DNA from: UBA4742 sp002403895
Lineage (GTDB): Bacteria > Actinomycetota > Acidimicrobiia > Acidimicrobiales > Acidimicrobilacustridaceae
Length of the DNA: 32,418 nt
Assembly: GCA_036823295.1 (NCBI GenBank)
Contig: DAISGD010000039.1
Location: forward strand, 1 to 32,418
Reading direction: 5' to 3'
Program-made: the position numbers and the translations under genes
The notes under the pieces: generated by a model
Told to the model about the DNA's origin: nothing
Databases searched by the model: none
Seen by the model: only the letters and a program-made list of their open reading frames with translations
Part shown: piece after piece, positions 23,066-31,691 of the stretch
How the letters are laid out: each line of letters starts with the position of its first letter
Position numbering within the stretch: position 1 is the stretch's first letter

Positions 23066-24307
23066 TCAGATGGTGGGGACCGGTGCCGGTGCGGGTGGGC
23101 CGACGTAGCGGGCGCTGGGCCGGATGATCTTGTTGGCCGCCGCCTGTTCGAGGATGTTGGCGCACCAGCCGATGACCCGGCTTGAGGCGAACGTCGGGGT
23201 GAACATCTCGCGAGGGACCCCGCACCGGTCCATCACGACACCGGCGTAGAACTCCACGTTGGTCCGCAGCCGACGATCGGGCTTGCGCTCGTCGAGGAGC
23301 TGAGCCACTCGGGCCTCGACGTGTTCGGCCAGCGCGACCTGCTCGCCACCGAGGCGGCGGGCGACGTCGCGCAGCATGACCGAGCGGGGATCCTCACCCT
23401 GGTAGACGGGATGACCGAAGCCCATGATCACCTCGCCCTCGGCCAGATGATGGGTGACCACCTCGTCGATGCGGTCCGGGGTCCCGATCTCGTCGAGCAG
23501 GTCGAGGGCTCTACTGGGGGCACCGCCGTGCAGTGGCCCCGACAGCGCGCCGATGGCGCCCACCACCGCCGCGCCCGCATCAGCGCCGGTGGAGGCGATG
23601 ACCCGGGCAGTGAACGTCGAGGCGTTGAATCCGTGGTCCACCGTCGACACCAGGTACTGCTCGATGGCCCGGGCGTGGGCCGGGTAGGGGCGAATGCCGT
23701 GCAGCATCCACAGGTAGTTGCCGGCGGCGGCCAGATCAGGGTCGGGGTCGACCGGTTCGAGGCCGAGTCCCAGCCGGTGGAGGGCGGTGAGCAGCGTGGG
23801 GGTGATGGCGCAGAGAGCCAGCGCGTCGCGACGTCGCTCGGCGGGATTCAGGTCGATGAGCGGCCGCATGCCGCGACTGGCGGCGAACAGCGAGATCGCG
23901 GTGCGGAACGGGTCGAGTGGTCCACCGCCGGCTCGGGCGATGGCGGGCAGGACGGCGGCCACATCGTCGGGCACCATTCGTAGTGGGGTGATCTCGGCGG
24001 CGAAGGCGCGGCGCTCGGCCTCATCAGGCAGGTGACCCTCGAACAGCAGGAACCACACATCCTCCAGCGGGCGCTTCTCGGCCAGCTCGACGGCTGAATA
24101 TTGGCGGTAGTGGTAGAAGCCCTCGCTACCGCGTACATCGCCGATCGCGGTGTCGGTGACGATGACGCCCTTCAGTCCACGAGGTGCCACCAGCGGCGTA
24201 CCGGGCGCGCCCGGAATCCCCGGCGTGGTCAACGTCGCCAACGGATCGGACGGGAGCGGGCTGATCGTCGGCTTCGTCCGGGGGGTGACGCGTCGCTGGG
24301 TCTTCAT
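23066..24307 (-). CDS. Citrate synthase (CitA type)
   Basis: A 413-residue citrate synthase family enzyme condensing acetyl-CoA with oxaloacetate, or propionyl-CoA for methylcitrate synthases. The motifs are GPLHGGAPSRAL (first catalytic His), MGFGHPVYQGEDPR (second His) and TNVEFYAGVVMDRCG. The third catalytic position is Glu where the classical enzyme has Asp; I believe this NVEFY form occurs in actinobacterial CitA-like enzymes. The C terminus ends in NKIIRPSARYVGP. ATG at 24307 has GGGAG just upstream. It is divergent from the HTH-citrate synthase fusion with 57 bp between the starts. Confidence 0.92.
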   Translation of the reverse strand: MKTQRRVTPRTKPTISPLPSDPLATLTTPGIPGAPGTPLVAPRGLKGVIVTDTAIGDVRGSEGFYHYRQYSAVELAEKRPLEDVWFLLFEGHLPDEAERRAFAAEITPLRMVPDDVAAVLPAIARAGGGPLDPFRTAISLFAASRGMRPLIDLNPAERRRDALALCAITPTLLTALHRLGLGLEPVDPDPDLAAAGNYLWMLHGIRPYPAHARAIEQYLVSTVDHGFNASTFTARVIASTGADAGAAVVGAIGALSGPLHGGAPSRALDLLDEIGTPDRIDEVVTHHLAEGEVIMGFGHPVYQGEDPRSVMLRDVARRLGGEQVALAEHVEARVAQLLDERKPDRRLRTNVEFYAGVVMDRCGVPREMFTPTFASSRVIGWCANILEQAAANKIIRPSARYVGPPAPAPVPTI

Positions 24308-24327
24308 GGCTCCCACGATGCCGTCGC

Positions 24328-24365
24328 TTGAGGAGATCGTCAACGTTGATTATACTCAACATTGA
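24328..24365 (+). promoter_or_regulatory. Divergent promoter with overlapping operator; leaderless start
   Basis: On the plus strand, -35 TTGAGG (24328-24333), a 17-bp spacer and -10 TATACT (24351-24356) predict transcription starting at or beside the ATG at 24365, so the mRNA would be leaderless. On the minus strand a perfect -10 TATAAT covers 24349-24354, serving citrate synthase with a leader of about 35 nt. TCAACGTTGA (24340-24349) and TCAACATTGA (24356-24365) flank the 6-bp centre. Together they form a 26-bp near-palindrome (11 of 13 pairs match) lying over both -10 boxes. Confidence 0.7.
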
Positions 24366-25630
24366 TGTCACGCAACCCGCTCACCGCAGCCCAGGTGGCG
24401 GCCCGCCTCGGCGTCAAGCAGTCCACCGTGTACGCCTACGTCAGCCGGGGGGCGTTGCACCGCACGGTGGCCGAGGACGGGCGGACCAGCCGCTTCGACG
24501 CCGCCGAGGTGGAGGAGCTGGCCCGGCGGGGCCGCCCGCGCACCGACTCCCGCCGGTTGGGAACGGTGGATGTGGTGCTTTCGAGCTCGCTGACGTCGAT
24601 GGTGGACGATGAGCTCGCCTATCGGGGCCGTCGGGCGGTGGAGTTGGCCCGCTCATCCTCGTTCGAGGCGGTGGCCGAATTCCTGTGGTCAGGGCTCGCC
24701 CCCGAACTTGCTGGCGAGCCGCCCACCTGGACGGCCCGAGCCGAGGGGCTGGACACGGCTCGCGCCGTCACCCGGGCGTTGCCAACCGCCAGCCCGGTGA
24801 CCGAGCAACTGGCGGTGGTGACCGCGGCGCTGGCCTGCGCCAACCCGCTGCGCATCGATCTGCAACCCGAAGCGGTCCGCCGCCATGCCGCCACGCTGAT
24901 CGCCACGCTGGTTGAAGTGCTGCCGCCGATGGCCGGCGCCCCCGGCCTGACCGGTCGTAGCACTCGTCGGGCTCGACCGGACGCCCCTTCGGGCACGTCG
25001 GTGGCCGAACGCTTGTGGTCCCGCCTGACGAGTGAGTCGGCCACACCCAAACGGATACGAGTGCTCGACGCCGCGCTCATCTTGTTGGCCGACCACGAGT
25101 TGGCCACCTCTACGCTTGCCGCTCGCCTGGCGGCGTCGACCCGAGCCGACCCCTACGCGGTGGTGCTGTCGGGTCTCGGGGCGGTGAGCGGCCTGCTCCA
25201 CGGTGCGGCGGGCCACGCTCCGTTCCAGATGCTGACCGATGCTCGTTCCCTGGGATCACCCGAGCGGGCCGTCGCCTTGGCGCTGGCCACCCACGGCGCA
25301 GTGCCGGGCATGGGTCACCCGTTGTATGCCGAGGCCGATCCGCGGGCGACGTGCCTGCTCGAGTTGCTCATGCCGCTGGTCAGCCGGCGGGATCGAGTGG
25401 TACTTGAGGGGGTGCTCGACGCCGCCGAGGCCACCTCCCGGTCGCGCCCCAACATCGATCTGGCCACCGCCGCGCTTGCTTTCACCATGCAAATGCCGTC
25501 GGCCGCCACCGAGGCCATCTTCGCCCTGGCCCGCATGGCAGGGTGGGTGGCCCACGCCATCGAGGAATACGGCGAGGCGCCGCTTCGATTCCGTACCCGG
25601 GCGCTGTACGACGGCCCCCCGGTCGCCTGA
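24365..25630 (+). CDS. HTH (excisionase/MerR-like)-citrate synthase fusion protein
   Basis: A 421-residue two-domain protein. Residues about 4-55 form an excisionase-type DNA-binding domain: LTAAQVAARLGVKQSTVYAY followed by VSRGALHR and SRFDAAEVEELARRGRPR. Residues about 65-415 are a citrate synthase domain retaining all three catalytic residues: His in LHGAAGHAPFQ, His in GMGHPLYAEADPRA and Asp in PNIDLATAAL. The enzyme may therefore be active, or may use the fold as a metabolite sensor. Such fusions are known from genome annotation but their role is, to my knowledge, uncharacterised. It probably binds the palindrome over its own and the divergent promoter. TTG at 24362 is an alternative start. 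Confidence 0.9.
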   Translation: MSRNPLTAAQVAARLGVKQSTVYAYVSRGALHRTVAEDGRTSRFDAAEVEELARRGRPRTDSRRLGTVDVVLSSSLTSMVDDELAYRGRRAVELARSSSFEAVAEFLWSGLAPELAGEPPTWTARAEGLDTARAVTRALPTASPVTEQLAVVTAALACANPLRIDLQPEAVRRHAATLIATLVEVLPPMAGAPGLTGRSTRRARPDAPSGTSVAERLWSRLTSESATPKRIRVLDAALILLADHELATSTLAARLAASTRADPYAVVLSGLGAVSGLLHGAAGHAPFQMLTDARSLGSPERAVALALATHGAVPGMGHPLYAEADPRATCLLELLMPLVSRRDRVVLEGVLDAAEATSRSRPNIDLATAALAFTMQMPSAATEAIFALARMAGWVAHAIEEYGEAPLRFRTRALYDGPPVA

Positions 25631-25646
25631 CCGGGGTCAGCGGCGG

Positions 25647-26540
25647 TCAGCTCTTGGCGGTGGCCGCGTTGACTGCGTCTTCATCGAAGGCGGCGGCCGC
25701 AGCCTCGGCGCCGGTGGTGTTGCCGAAGCCGATGGACCCCGCGCCCGGGCGCACCGCCTCGAGCGGATCACGCAGGTCGTCGATGTAGCCCAGGGCGTAG
25801 GCGCCGCGGTCATAGCCCATCACCCGTAGCAGGTCGACGGGCAGCGTCTCGGCGATCTCGCGGGACACCGAGAGGTACTGGTTCTCCTCCTGGCGCAACC
25901 AGGCCAGGTTGTAGGTGATGTTGATGCCGATACGGGTGGTGTCGGTCGTGTTGGCGCCGCCGCCGTGGTACACGCTGCCCGAGTAAAACAGCACCGATCC
26001 CCGCTCCATCTCGGCCGGTTCGCTCTCGGCCTCGGTGTAGGCCTTGCCGTCTTCGGCCTTGTTGCTGCCGGGCACGACCCGGGTGGCGCCGTTGGCCTCG
26101 GTGAAGTCGGTCAGGGCCCAGATGGTGTTGCACTGGACCTCGTAGCCGTTGGGGAACGGAAAGAAGTCGAACGCCCACTGGTCGCGATGGATGGGCTGGG
26201 CCGGTTGGTGGGCGCCGATCGCGACGGCCTGCGTGAGGTGGAGTTGGAAGTTGGTGGCGTGACCGAGGAAGACCCGGGTGGTGGCCAGCGCCAGCGGATG
26301 CATGACCAGCTCTCGACAGGCCCGGGAGCGGGCAATGAGGGCGCCGGTGCGGCGGGTGTTGCGACCGCTGAAGTCGTCGGGGCCGATGGGACTAGCGGCC
26401 AGACTCGGAGCCAGCTCCTCGGCGACACGGTCGAGCAGGTCGGCCGAGGCCAGGTGGTCGATGATGACCGCTCCGTCGTGGCTGAGGGCGTCGCTGACGG
26501 CTTCAGCCACGGTGTCGGCGGGCAGGTGGGCGAGGGGCAC
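25647..26540 (-). CDS. Phytanoyl-CoA dioxygenase (PhyH) family oxygenase
   Basis: A 297-residue Fe(II)/2-oxoglutarate-dependent oxygenase. The HxD iron motif is in IHRDQWAFDFF, the distal His in SGSVYHGGGANTT, and an arginine that can bind 2-oxoglutarate follows in TRIGINITYNLAW. Family members hydroxylate acyl-CoAs or small metabolites; the substrate here is unknown. GTG at 26540 is well supported by GGAGG with a 6-nt spacer. It is convergent with the HTH-citrate synthase, 16 bp away. Confidence 0.9.
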   Translation of the reverse strand: MPLAHLPADTVAEAVSDALSHDGAVIIDHLASADLLDRVAEELAPSLAASPIGPDDFSGRNTRRTGALIARSRACRELVMHPLALATTRVFLGHATNFQLHLTQAVAIGAHQPAQPIHRDQWAFDFFPFPNGYEVQCNTIWALTDFTEANGATRVVPGSNKAEDGKAYTEAESEPAEMERGSVLFYSGSVYHGGGANTTDTTRIGINITYNLAWLRQEENQYLSVSREIAETLPVDLLRVMGYDRGAYALGYIDDLRDPLEAVRPGAGSIGFGNTTGAEAAAAAFDEDAVNAATAKS

Positions 26541-26567
26541 GGAAAACCTCCGGATGGGTCGTCGCTA

Positions 26568-26586
26568 CGCCAACAGGCGGTTGGCG
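26568..26586. repeat. Perfect 7-bp hairpin upstream of the PhyH gene
   Basis: CGCCAAC and GTTGGCG surround a 5-nt loop, 28 bp upstream of the PhyH start. It may be an operator or leader hairpin. The remainder of 26587-26790 has no recognisable gene. Confidence 0.4.
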
Positions 26587-26791
26587 CGCGGAAGATGACC
26601 CTGGTGTACCGAAGATCTTGCCCGTCGGCAACGCCGATCGCGTCGGTCGCCATCATGTTGATCTCGTTACCACTGCGGGATGAGTGAGAAGCCCGCGGCG
26701 GCGACGTTGACGGCGCTCAGGTGAATCTCTCTCCCAGACCTGTGGGTCCCACTTTCGGGGATGGGGCTCCCTCGATGCTGATGCGCGGGTG

Positions 26792-26820
26792 GGGGGTGCG
26801 CGTCGCTCATGCGCACCCCC
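26792..26820 (-). terminator. Strong hairpin downstream of the surface protein gene
   Basis: GGGGGTGCGC and GCGCACCCCC form a perfect 10-bp stem with a 9-nt loop. With the hairpin at 26831 it probably makes a tandem terminator for the surface protein gene. Confidence 0.65.
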
Positions 26821-26830
26821 TTCGCGCGTC

Positions 26831-26858
26831 GTGCCGGCTATTGAGGGAGATCCGGCAC
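26831..26858 (-). terminator. First hairpin after the surface protein stop codon
   Basis: GTGCCGG and CCGGCAC form a perfect 7-bp stem with a 14-nt loop, beginning 6 bp after the TAG stop. Confidence 0.55.
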
Positions 26859-26864
26859 AACGGA

Positions 26865-29614
26865 CTAGCCGGTGAAGGTCGGCGAGGCCACCACCGCGGC
26901 CAGGACCTCTGCGGGCGGTACCACCGGAGGATTGTGGGTGTTGATGACGGTTGCGGTTCCGGTGCCGCCGTCGTCGGGCACGGTGGCGGTCGTGTCGCCG
27001 GTGACGGTNNNNNNNNNNNNNNNNNNNNNNNNNNNNNNNNNNNNNNNNNNNNNNNNNNNNNNNNNNNNNNNNNNNNNNNNNNNNNNNNNNNNNNNNNNNN
27101 NNNNNNNNGGCCGGTGACACAGATCAGGAACGACTGGCCGTCAACGGGAGTGACCCCGTTCCAGTTGACGTTCTTGGTGACCTCGAGACGGCCCCGCTGC
27201 GTGTTCGTGTAGGTGCAGGAGAACACGCGGGCGGCATCCTGCGGCAGCGACACGGTGAAGGTGCAGTCGCCGCTGGAGCCGGTCTGATCGAAGCCGGCGC
27301 GGCCCTGCTCGGTGATGGTGTAGTCACCGGAGGTCAGATAGACGCCGAAGTCGATGTAGCCGGTGCCGGTGGTCGTGGCCGTGGCGATCACGTTGTTGCC
27401 GCTGTCGCGCAGGTCGAAGGTCCAACCCGCCTCGTTGCCGCTGGGAACGGTGACCTTCTTCACCCGGGCGGTGGCCCGTTGGACGTTGGTGAAGGTGCAC
27501 GAGAAGGTGTGGCCCGCGTCCTGGACGAAGTCGACCGTGAATGAGCAGGACGCGGAGGGCTGGCCCGGCTCGTACTTATCGGCCGGCACGCCCGCCGGGG
27601 GCGAGGTCTCGGTGATGGTGTAGCTGCCCTCGGTCAGGGCGTAGCCGAACGGCACCGGGCCGGTACCGGTCGTCGTGGCGGTGGCCAGCACCGGGCCGGT
27701 CGCGTCGCCCTGGTGCAGCGAGAAGGTCCAGCCGGCCTCGCCGCCGGCCGGGATGGTGATCTTCTGCACGGTCGCGCCGGCGGGTGGGAACGTGTTGGCG
27801 AATGACACCGAGCCAGCACAGGTCGGTAGAGCGATGGTCGTGGCCTGATCGGGCTGAGCGCTCCAGCCGGAGGGAACGCTCACCTCTTTGACGGTGTAGG
27901 CCCCGGGCGCCAGCCCGGTCACCGTCGTCGACTTACTGGTGTCACCGGCGGCGAAGCCGATGCTGGGCGTGGCCACGGGGATCGGGTTGGGCTGGCCCAG
28001 GTCGGCGGTGCGGTACACCGCGAACCCGAACGTGGCGGTCTCCGAGCCCTGCAGGACGTCGGGGATGGTCTTGTCGATGGTCAGCGCCACCGAGGCCGAG
28101 GACGAGATGGCAACCGAGGCGTTAGCCGAGGTGGTGAAGCCGTCGGAGCCGTTCAGGGTCGCGGTGTCGGACAGTGAGCCGTTGGTGATGCGGGGCTGAT
28201 CGACGAATATGGTCTTGTCGAACGTGACCGAGCCGCTGTCGGACTGCGTCGCCGAGGTCCAACTCACGGGGCCGGTGGTCTTGGTGCCGAGCGTGTAGCC
28301 GCCACCGAAGGTGCCGCTGGCGCCGGAGGTGCCGGCCACCGAGAAGGTCAGCCCGGTGCCGGTGATCGACTCGACGTCGGAGATGACCGCCGTGTTGTTG
28401 AGGGTGACGCCCGAGGGTTGCACCGTCGCCGAGGCGGTGGCGGTGGTGTCGCCGGGCACGGCGATGCCCGTAACCTTGTCCGTGTAGGTCGCGGTGGCCA
28501 CGTCGTTCAGGTTGGTGCTCCCCGCCGGCGCCGTGGTCTGGTGAGTCAGCAAGAGCTGCGTGGTGTTGGCGGAGACGTCCACGGCGCCGCTGCTGGCGCT
28601 GTCGATCTCGGTGAGCCCGGCGTAGATCTTGTCGGTCACGTTCACCGTGATGACGCGAGAAGCGGGGTTCGTGGCGTAGACGTGGGTGATCACCGAGATG
28701 CTGCCGCTCGGATCGGCCGGCAGCTTCTGCCAGCTCACGGTGATCTGGACGGGAGCGCTCAACGCTGCGTCGACGGCGCAAGTGTTCTCGAAGTTGATGG
28801 TTGCGGGCGTCGGCGACTTGGTGACGCTCCAGATGTGGTCGGCGTCCTGGGTAGCCGCCATGTCCTTGCTCAGAGCCTGCGGGAGGATCTGGTTCACGGG
28901 GAGGGAGATGGTGCGCTTGCCGGTCTGGAAGTTCTCCGACTCGAACATGTAGCTCTGCAGCGACGAGCCGGGGTACAGGTGCGAGCCCAGGGCGAGGCGC
29001 TCGTAGTAGTCGAGGACGCAGGTGCTGCCCTTCGCTTGGTGGATGGTCAGATCCCGGTAGATCACCTGATCGGCGCCACCGGTCACGGAGCCCGTGGTTG
29101 ATTGGGGGCCGGCGCTCACCGTGCAGGACGCGTCGGACTTGGCCGTGTTGACCTCGGGCACCGACACGACGTCGTAGCCGAGGTGGCCGGCCGTCTGGTT
29201 GTCCGCCCCGACGATCACGTTGTAGTCGGTGGTGGCGCCCACCTGGGTTCCGACGTTGGTGGTCAGCCGGTGCGGCACCAGGTCGAGTTCGTTCCAGCCC
29301 TTGCCGAGGTTGCCGGTGGTGTAGAGGCTGTCGCCGCAGATGTACTTGCCATCGGCGTTCGGCAGCACCAGCGAGCCGTCAGCCGGGTTGCGGCAGCCCT
29401 CCAGGGTGAACTGCACCTGGCTCGCCGGCGTGAACGCCGCGGCCGCGCCGGCAGTGGCGGCGGTGATCGTCGGCGCGAGCGCGGCGATCAACGAGACGGC
29501 GGTCAACACGACGAGCGAGAGCCATCCCCTCGGTCGTCTCGGTCGGTCGCCGGAACCCTGTCCCGTCCGGTGCTTCCCCAGCCATGTAGAACCAAAAACC
29601 GACTTCTCGCCCAT
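26865..29614 (-). CDS. Large secreted protein with SpaA/prealbumin-like repeats, interrupted by gap
   Basis: About 880 residues are visible. The signal peptide lies at about residues 30-60 (WLSLVVLTAVSLIAALAPTI). The mid-region is Thr/Ser-rich beta sandwich. Tandem SpaA-like (prealbumin-fold) units start near residues 613, 711 and 804, each with AGWTF, TxTGTG, YTITE and a C-x-F-T-V cysteine pattern. The third is cut by the N gap. Past the gap the true frame reads TVTGDTTATVPDDGG, then VINTHNPPVVPP, and stops at TAG 26865 after SPTFTG. That ending resembles a sortase motif but has no TM or basic tail. ATG at 29614 has GGAGG with a 7-nt spacer. It may be an adhesin or pilin-like protein. Confidence 0.85.
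27009..27108. other. Assembly gap (100 N) inside the surface protein gene
   Basis: A placeholder gap. The coding frame shifts across it, and most of the third SpaA-like unit is missing, so the true gap is probably 100-200 bp and not a multiple matching 100. Confidence 0.95.
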
Positions 29615-29663
29615 TACGCATCCTCCGCGTGATCTGGGCGTGGCCGGGTTCACGACTGGCTCG

Positions 29664-29695
29664 CCGTAGCCTACGTGACCAATTCACGGCTACGG
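29664..29695 (-). promoter_or_regulatory. Hairpin in the leader region of the surface protein gene
   Basis: CCGTAGCC pairs with GGCTACGG, with an inner GTGA/TCAC stem, a 3-nt bulge and a 5-nt loop. It lies 50 bp upstream of the surface protein start and may be an operator, an attenuator or the end of an upstream transcript. Confidence 0.4.
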
Positions 29696-29826
29696 GTCGG
29701 CGCCTCCACGCTTCTCTCCATCCCTGCTATCGCTGCGGCCGGCCGCTTTGATCCGCCCGCTACAGATTCTTTTTCCGATACTGCGTGCCATACGACCGTA
29801 GCTAGCGCCAGCGAACTCCACATAGG

Positions 29827-30018
29827 GTGGCGGGTCGAGTACACAGGGAGGTCGAATTGCTCGATGCGGAGCGGTCGCGTCTCGCGTACAACGCGGCGTA
29901 CGACATCTGCCGACACGCCGCCGAGGCGGTCAACACCAGCGGTGGGTATCGCGTCACGGCGGCCGCCGGCGCGCCCGAGGCGACCTTTGCGCTCGCGGTC
30001 GCATTCCTGCAAGGCAGC
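29827..30018 (+). pseudogene. HEPN-like toxin fragment (relic)
   Basis: The plus strand encodes LAYNAAYDICRHAAEAVN followed by SGGYRVTAAAGAPEATFALAVAFL. This resembles the core helices of small HEPN proteins that pair with MNT nucleotidyltransferases in toxin-antitoxin modules. There is no convincing start, the RNase RxxxxH motif is absent, and the reading frame runs straight into antisense of the neighbouring relic. It appears truncated at both ends. In intact modules the two genes lie on the same strand; here they face each other. The family call is based on recognition of the pattern and is moderate. Confidence 0.45.
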
Positions 30019-30273
30019 GGTGATTCCGGCGATTCCATGAAGCACGGATCGGAGCCGTTCGGGGGGGCCGAAAGCCATGACCAGCAGCTGGCGGAGCGGC
30101 TCGTAGTAGGGGCTGTCGCTGTTGGCTGAGACGAGCCTCGAGTGGCCGACTCGTCGGGATCGGATCAGGCCAGCGCGCTCTGCCCGTTCGATCTCCCGAT
30201 GCACGGATGCCACCGGGATGTGAAGCTGGGCGCTCGCCACCGGGGCAGTGAACTCGTGGAGCTCAACCGGTAG
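30019..30273 (-). pseudogene. Winged-helix part of an MNT-type nucleotidyltransferase regulator (relic)
   Basis: The minus strand encodes EFTAPVASAQLHIPVASVHR followed by EIERAERAGLIRSRRVG, then SPYYEPLRQLLVMAFGPPER and LRSVLHGIAGIT. This is the winged-helix DNA-binding half that normally precedes a nucleotidyltransferase domain (FGSWAAR region). The protein breaks off at about 30019, just before that domain. On the 5' side, an in-frame TGA near 30291 precedes it with no good start codon. It is therefore a remnant, lost at both ends. Confidence 0.6.
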
Positions 30274-30301
30274 ACCCCTTCGATTGCGTCAGGAACTGCT
30301 C

Positions 30302-31690
30302 ATGGCCACGTTCTTGCTGTCCGGCGAGCCGATCACCTCACTCGACGCCTATCTGGCGACCGATGCTGGTGGGTTGGGCGTCGAGCGCTCCCAGGAGCTG
30401 GGGCCGGTTGCCACCATCGACGAGGTGCTGCGGTCGGGTCTGCGCGGGCGAGGCGGAGGCGGTTTCCCGACCGGCGAGAAGTGGGCGGGCATCGCCGCGC
30501 AGACTGGTGATCGCCGGTACCTGGTCTGCAACGGTGCCGAGGGCGAGCCGGGCACGTTCAAGGACCGGGCGCTGTTGCGCGCCAACCCCTATCAGCTCGT
30601 CGAAGGTCTCATCATCGCCGGGTTCGCGGTCGGTGCCGTGGAGGCGTTCATCTGCCTGAAGCGCAGCTTCCAACCCGAAATCGATGGTGTGACCCGCGCT
30701 GTCGAGGAGTTCCAGGCCGCGGGGATCTGCGGCGACTGCAAGGTCACCATCGTGGCGGGACCCGACGAGTATCTCTTCGGTGAGGAGAAGGCGATGCTCG
30801 AGGTCATCGAGGGCAACGAACCATTGCCCCGTTGGCTCCCACCCCACTTGCAAGGCTTGTTCGCCACCGCCCCTCAGCTCGGCTGGCAGTCCCATGAAGC
30901 CGAGACGGGGCACGTGCCCGGCACCGGGGCCAACCCGACCCTGGTCAACAACGTCGAGACCCTCTCCAACATCCCGCACATCCTGGCTCGGGGATCGGAC
31001 TGGTTCCGCTCGATGGGCACCGACGAGTCGCCCGGGACCATTGTCGCCACCGTTGTGGGCGATGTCGTTGGTCCGGATGTCGGCGAGGTCGAGCTGGGCA
31101 CGCCGTTGAGAGCAGTCATCGATGCCGTCGGTAGTGGCGTCGACCCGGGGCGAACGGTGAAGGCGGTGTTCTCCGGCGTGGCGAACCCTGTCGTCACCGC
31201 CGCCCACCTCGATGCCGCGGTCAGTTACGAGGGGTTCCAGGCGATCGGCAGCGGGATGGGCGCCGCCGGGTTCATCGTCTATGACGACACCACATGCATG
31301 GTCGACGCCGCTTACCGGCTCTCCCGCTTTCTTTCCATCGAATCGTGCGGCCAGTGCCCGCCGTGCAAGCTCGGCTCGAGCGCGATCACCGACCACCTCG
31401 AGCGCATCGAAACCGGCGCCGGTACCGACGATGACATCGGGGCGATCGTCGGCTGGTTGGATCACGTCACTGACGGCAACCGCTGCTACCTCGCCGTCGA
31501 GGAGCAGGTCATGGTCAACAGCATCTTGCGGGCCTTCCCCGAGGAGTTCGCTGAGCACATCGATCTGGGCCGTTGCCCCCGACCGCGACAGCTACCGATC
31601 CCGAAGCTCGTCGATCTCGTCGACGGAGTGGCCTTCTACGACGAGTCTTTCTGGCGCAAGCGACCAGACTGGACCTACGAGCCCGAATAG
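30302..31690 (+). CDS. NuoF-like NADH-binding flavoprotein subunit (orphan)
   Basis: A 462-residue protein of the NuoF/HoxF/FdsB family. The FMN/NADH-binding motif is GLRGRGGGGFPTGEKW, followed by CNGAEGEPGTFKDR, then TLVNNVETLSNIP and the 4Fe-4S motif SCGQCPPCKLG with a fourth Cys in GNRCYLAVEEQ. Family members oxidise NADH in complex I, hydrogenases or formate dehydrogenases. No other subunit is adjacent, so its complex is unknown. The presence of selAB makes partnership with a selenocysteine formate dehydrogenase elsewhere conceivable, but this is pure inference. ATG at 30302 has AGGAA with a 6-nt spacer. It is flanked by toxin-antitoxin remnants. Confidence 0.88.
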   Translation: MATFLLSGEPITSLDAYLATDAGGLGVERSQELGPVATIDEVLRSGLRGRGGGGFPTGEKWAGIAAQTGDRRYLVCNGAEGEPGTFKDRALLRANPYQLVEGLIIAGFAVGAVEAFICLKRSFQPEIDGVTRAVEEFQAAGICGDCKVTIVAGPDEYLFGEEKAMLEVIEGNEPLPRWLPPHLQGLFATAPQLGWQSHEAETGHVPGTGANPTLVNNVETLSNIPHILARGSDWFRSMGTDESPGTIVATVVGDVVGPDVGEVELGTPLRAVIDAVGSGVDPGRTVKAVFSGVANPVVTAAHLDAAVSYEGFQAIGSGMGAAGFIVYDDTTCMVDAAYRLSRFLSIESCGQCPPCKLGSSAITDHLERIETGAGTDDDIGAIVGWLDHVTDGNRCYLAVEEQVMVNSILRAFPEEFAEHIDLGRCPRPRQLPIPKLVDLVDGVAFYDESFWRKRPDWTYEPE

Positions 31691-31691
31691 C

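Noticed and set aside
23066..24307. Glu instead of Asp at the third catalytic position of citrate synthase, suggesting inactivity
   Set aside because: The NVEFY form is, as far as I recall, usual in actinobacterial CitA-like enzymes, so it is not evidence of loss of function.
26868..27008. Alternative C terminus of the surface protein, read in the frame that crosses 100 N
   Set aside because: That frame is Pro/Arg/Ser-rich and unlike the protein; the other frame continues the SpaA-like sequence to TAG at 26865.
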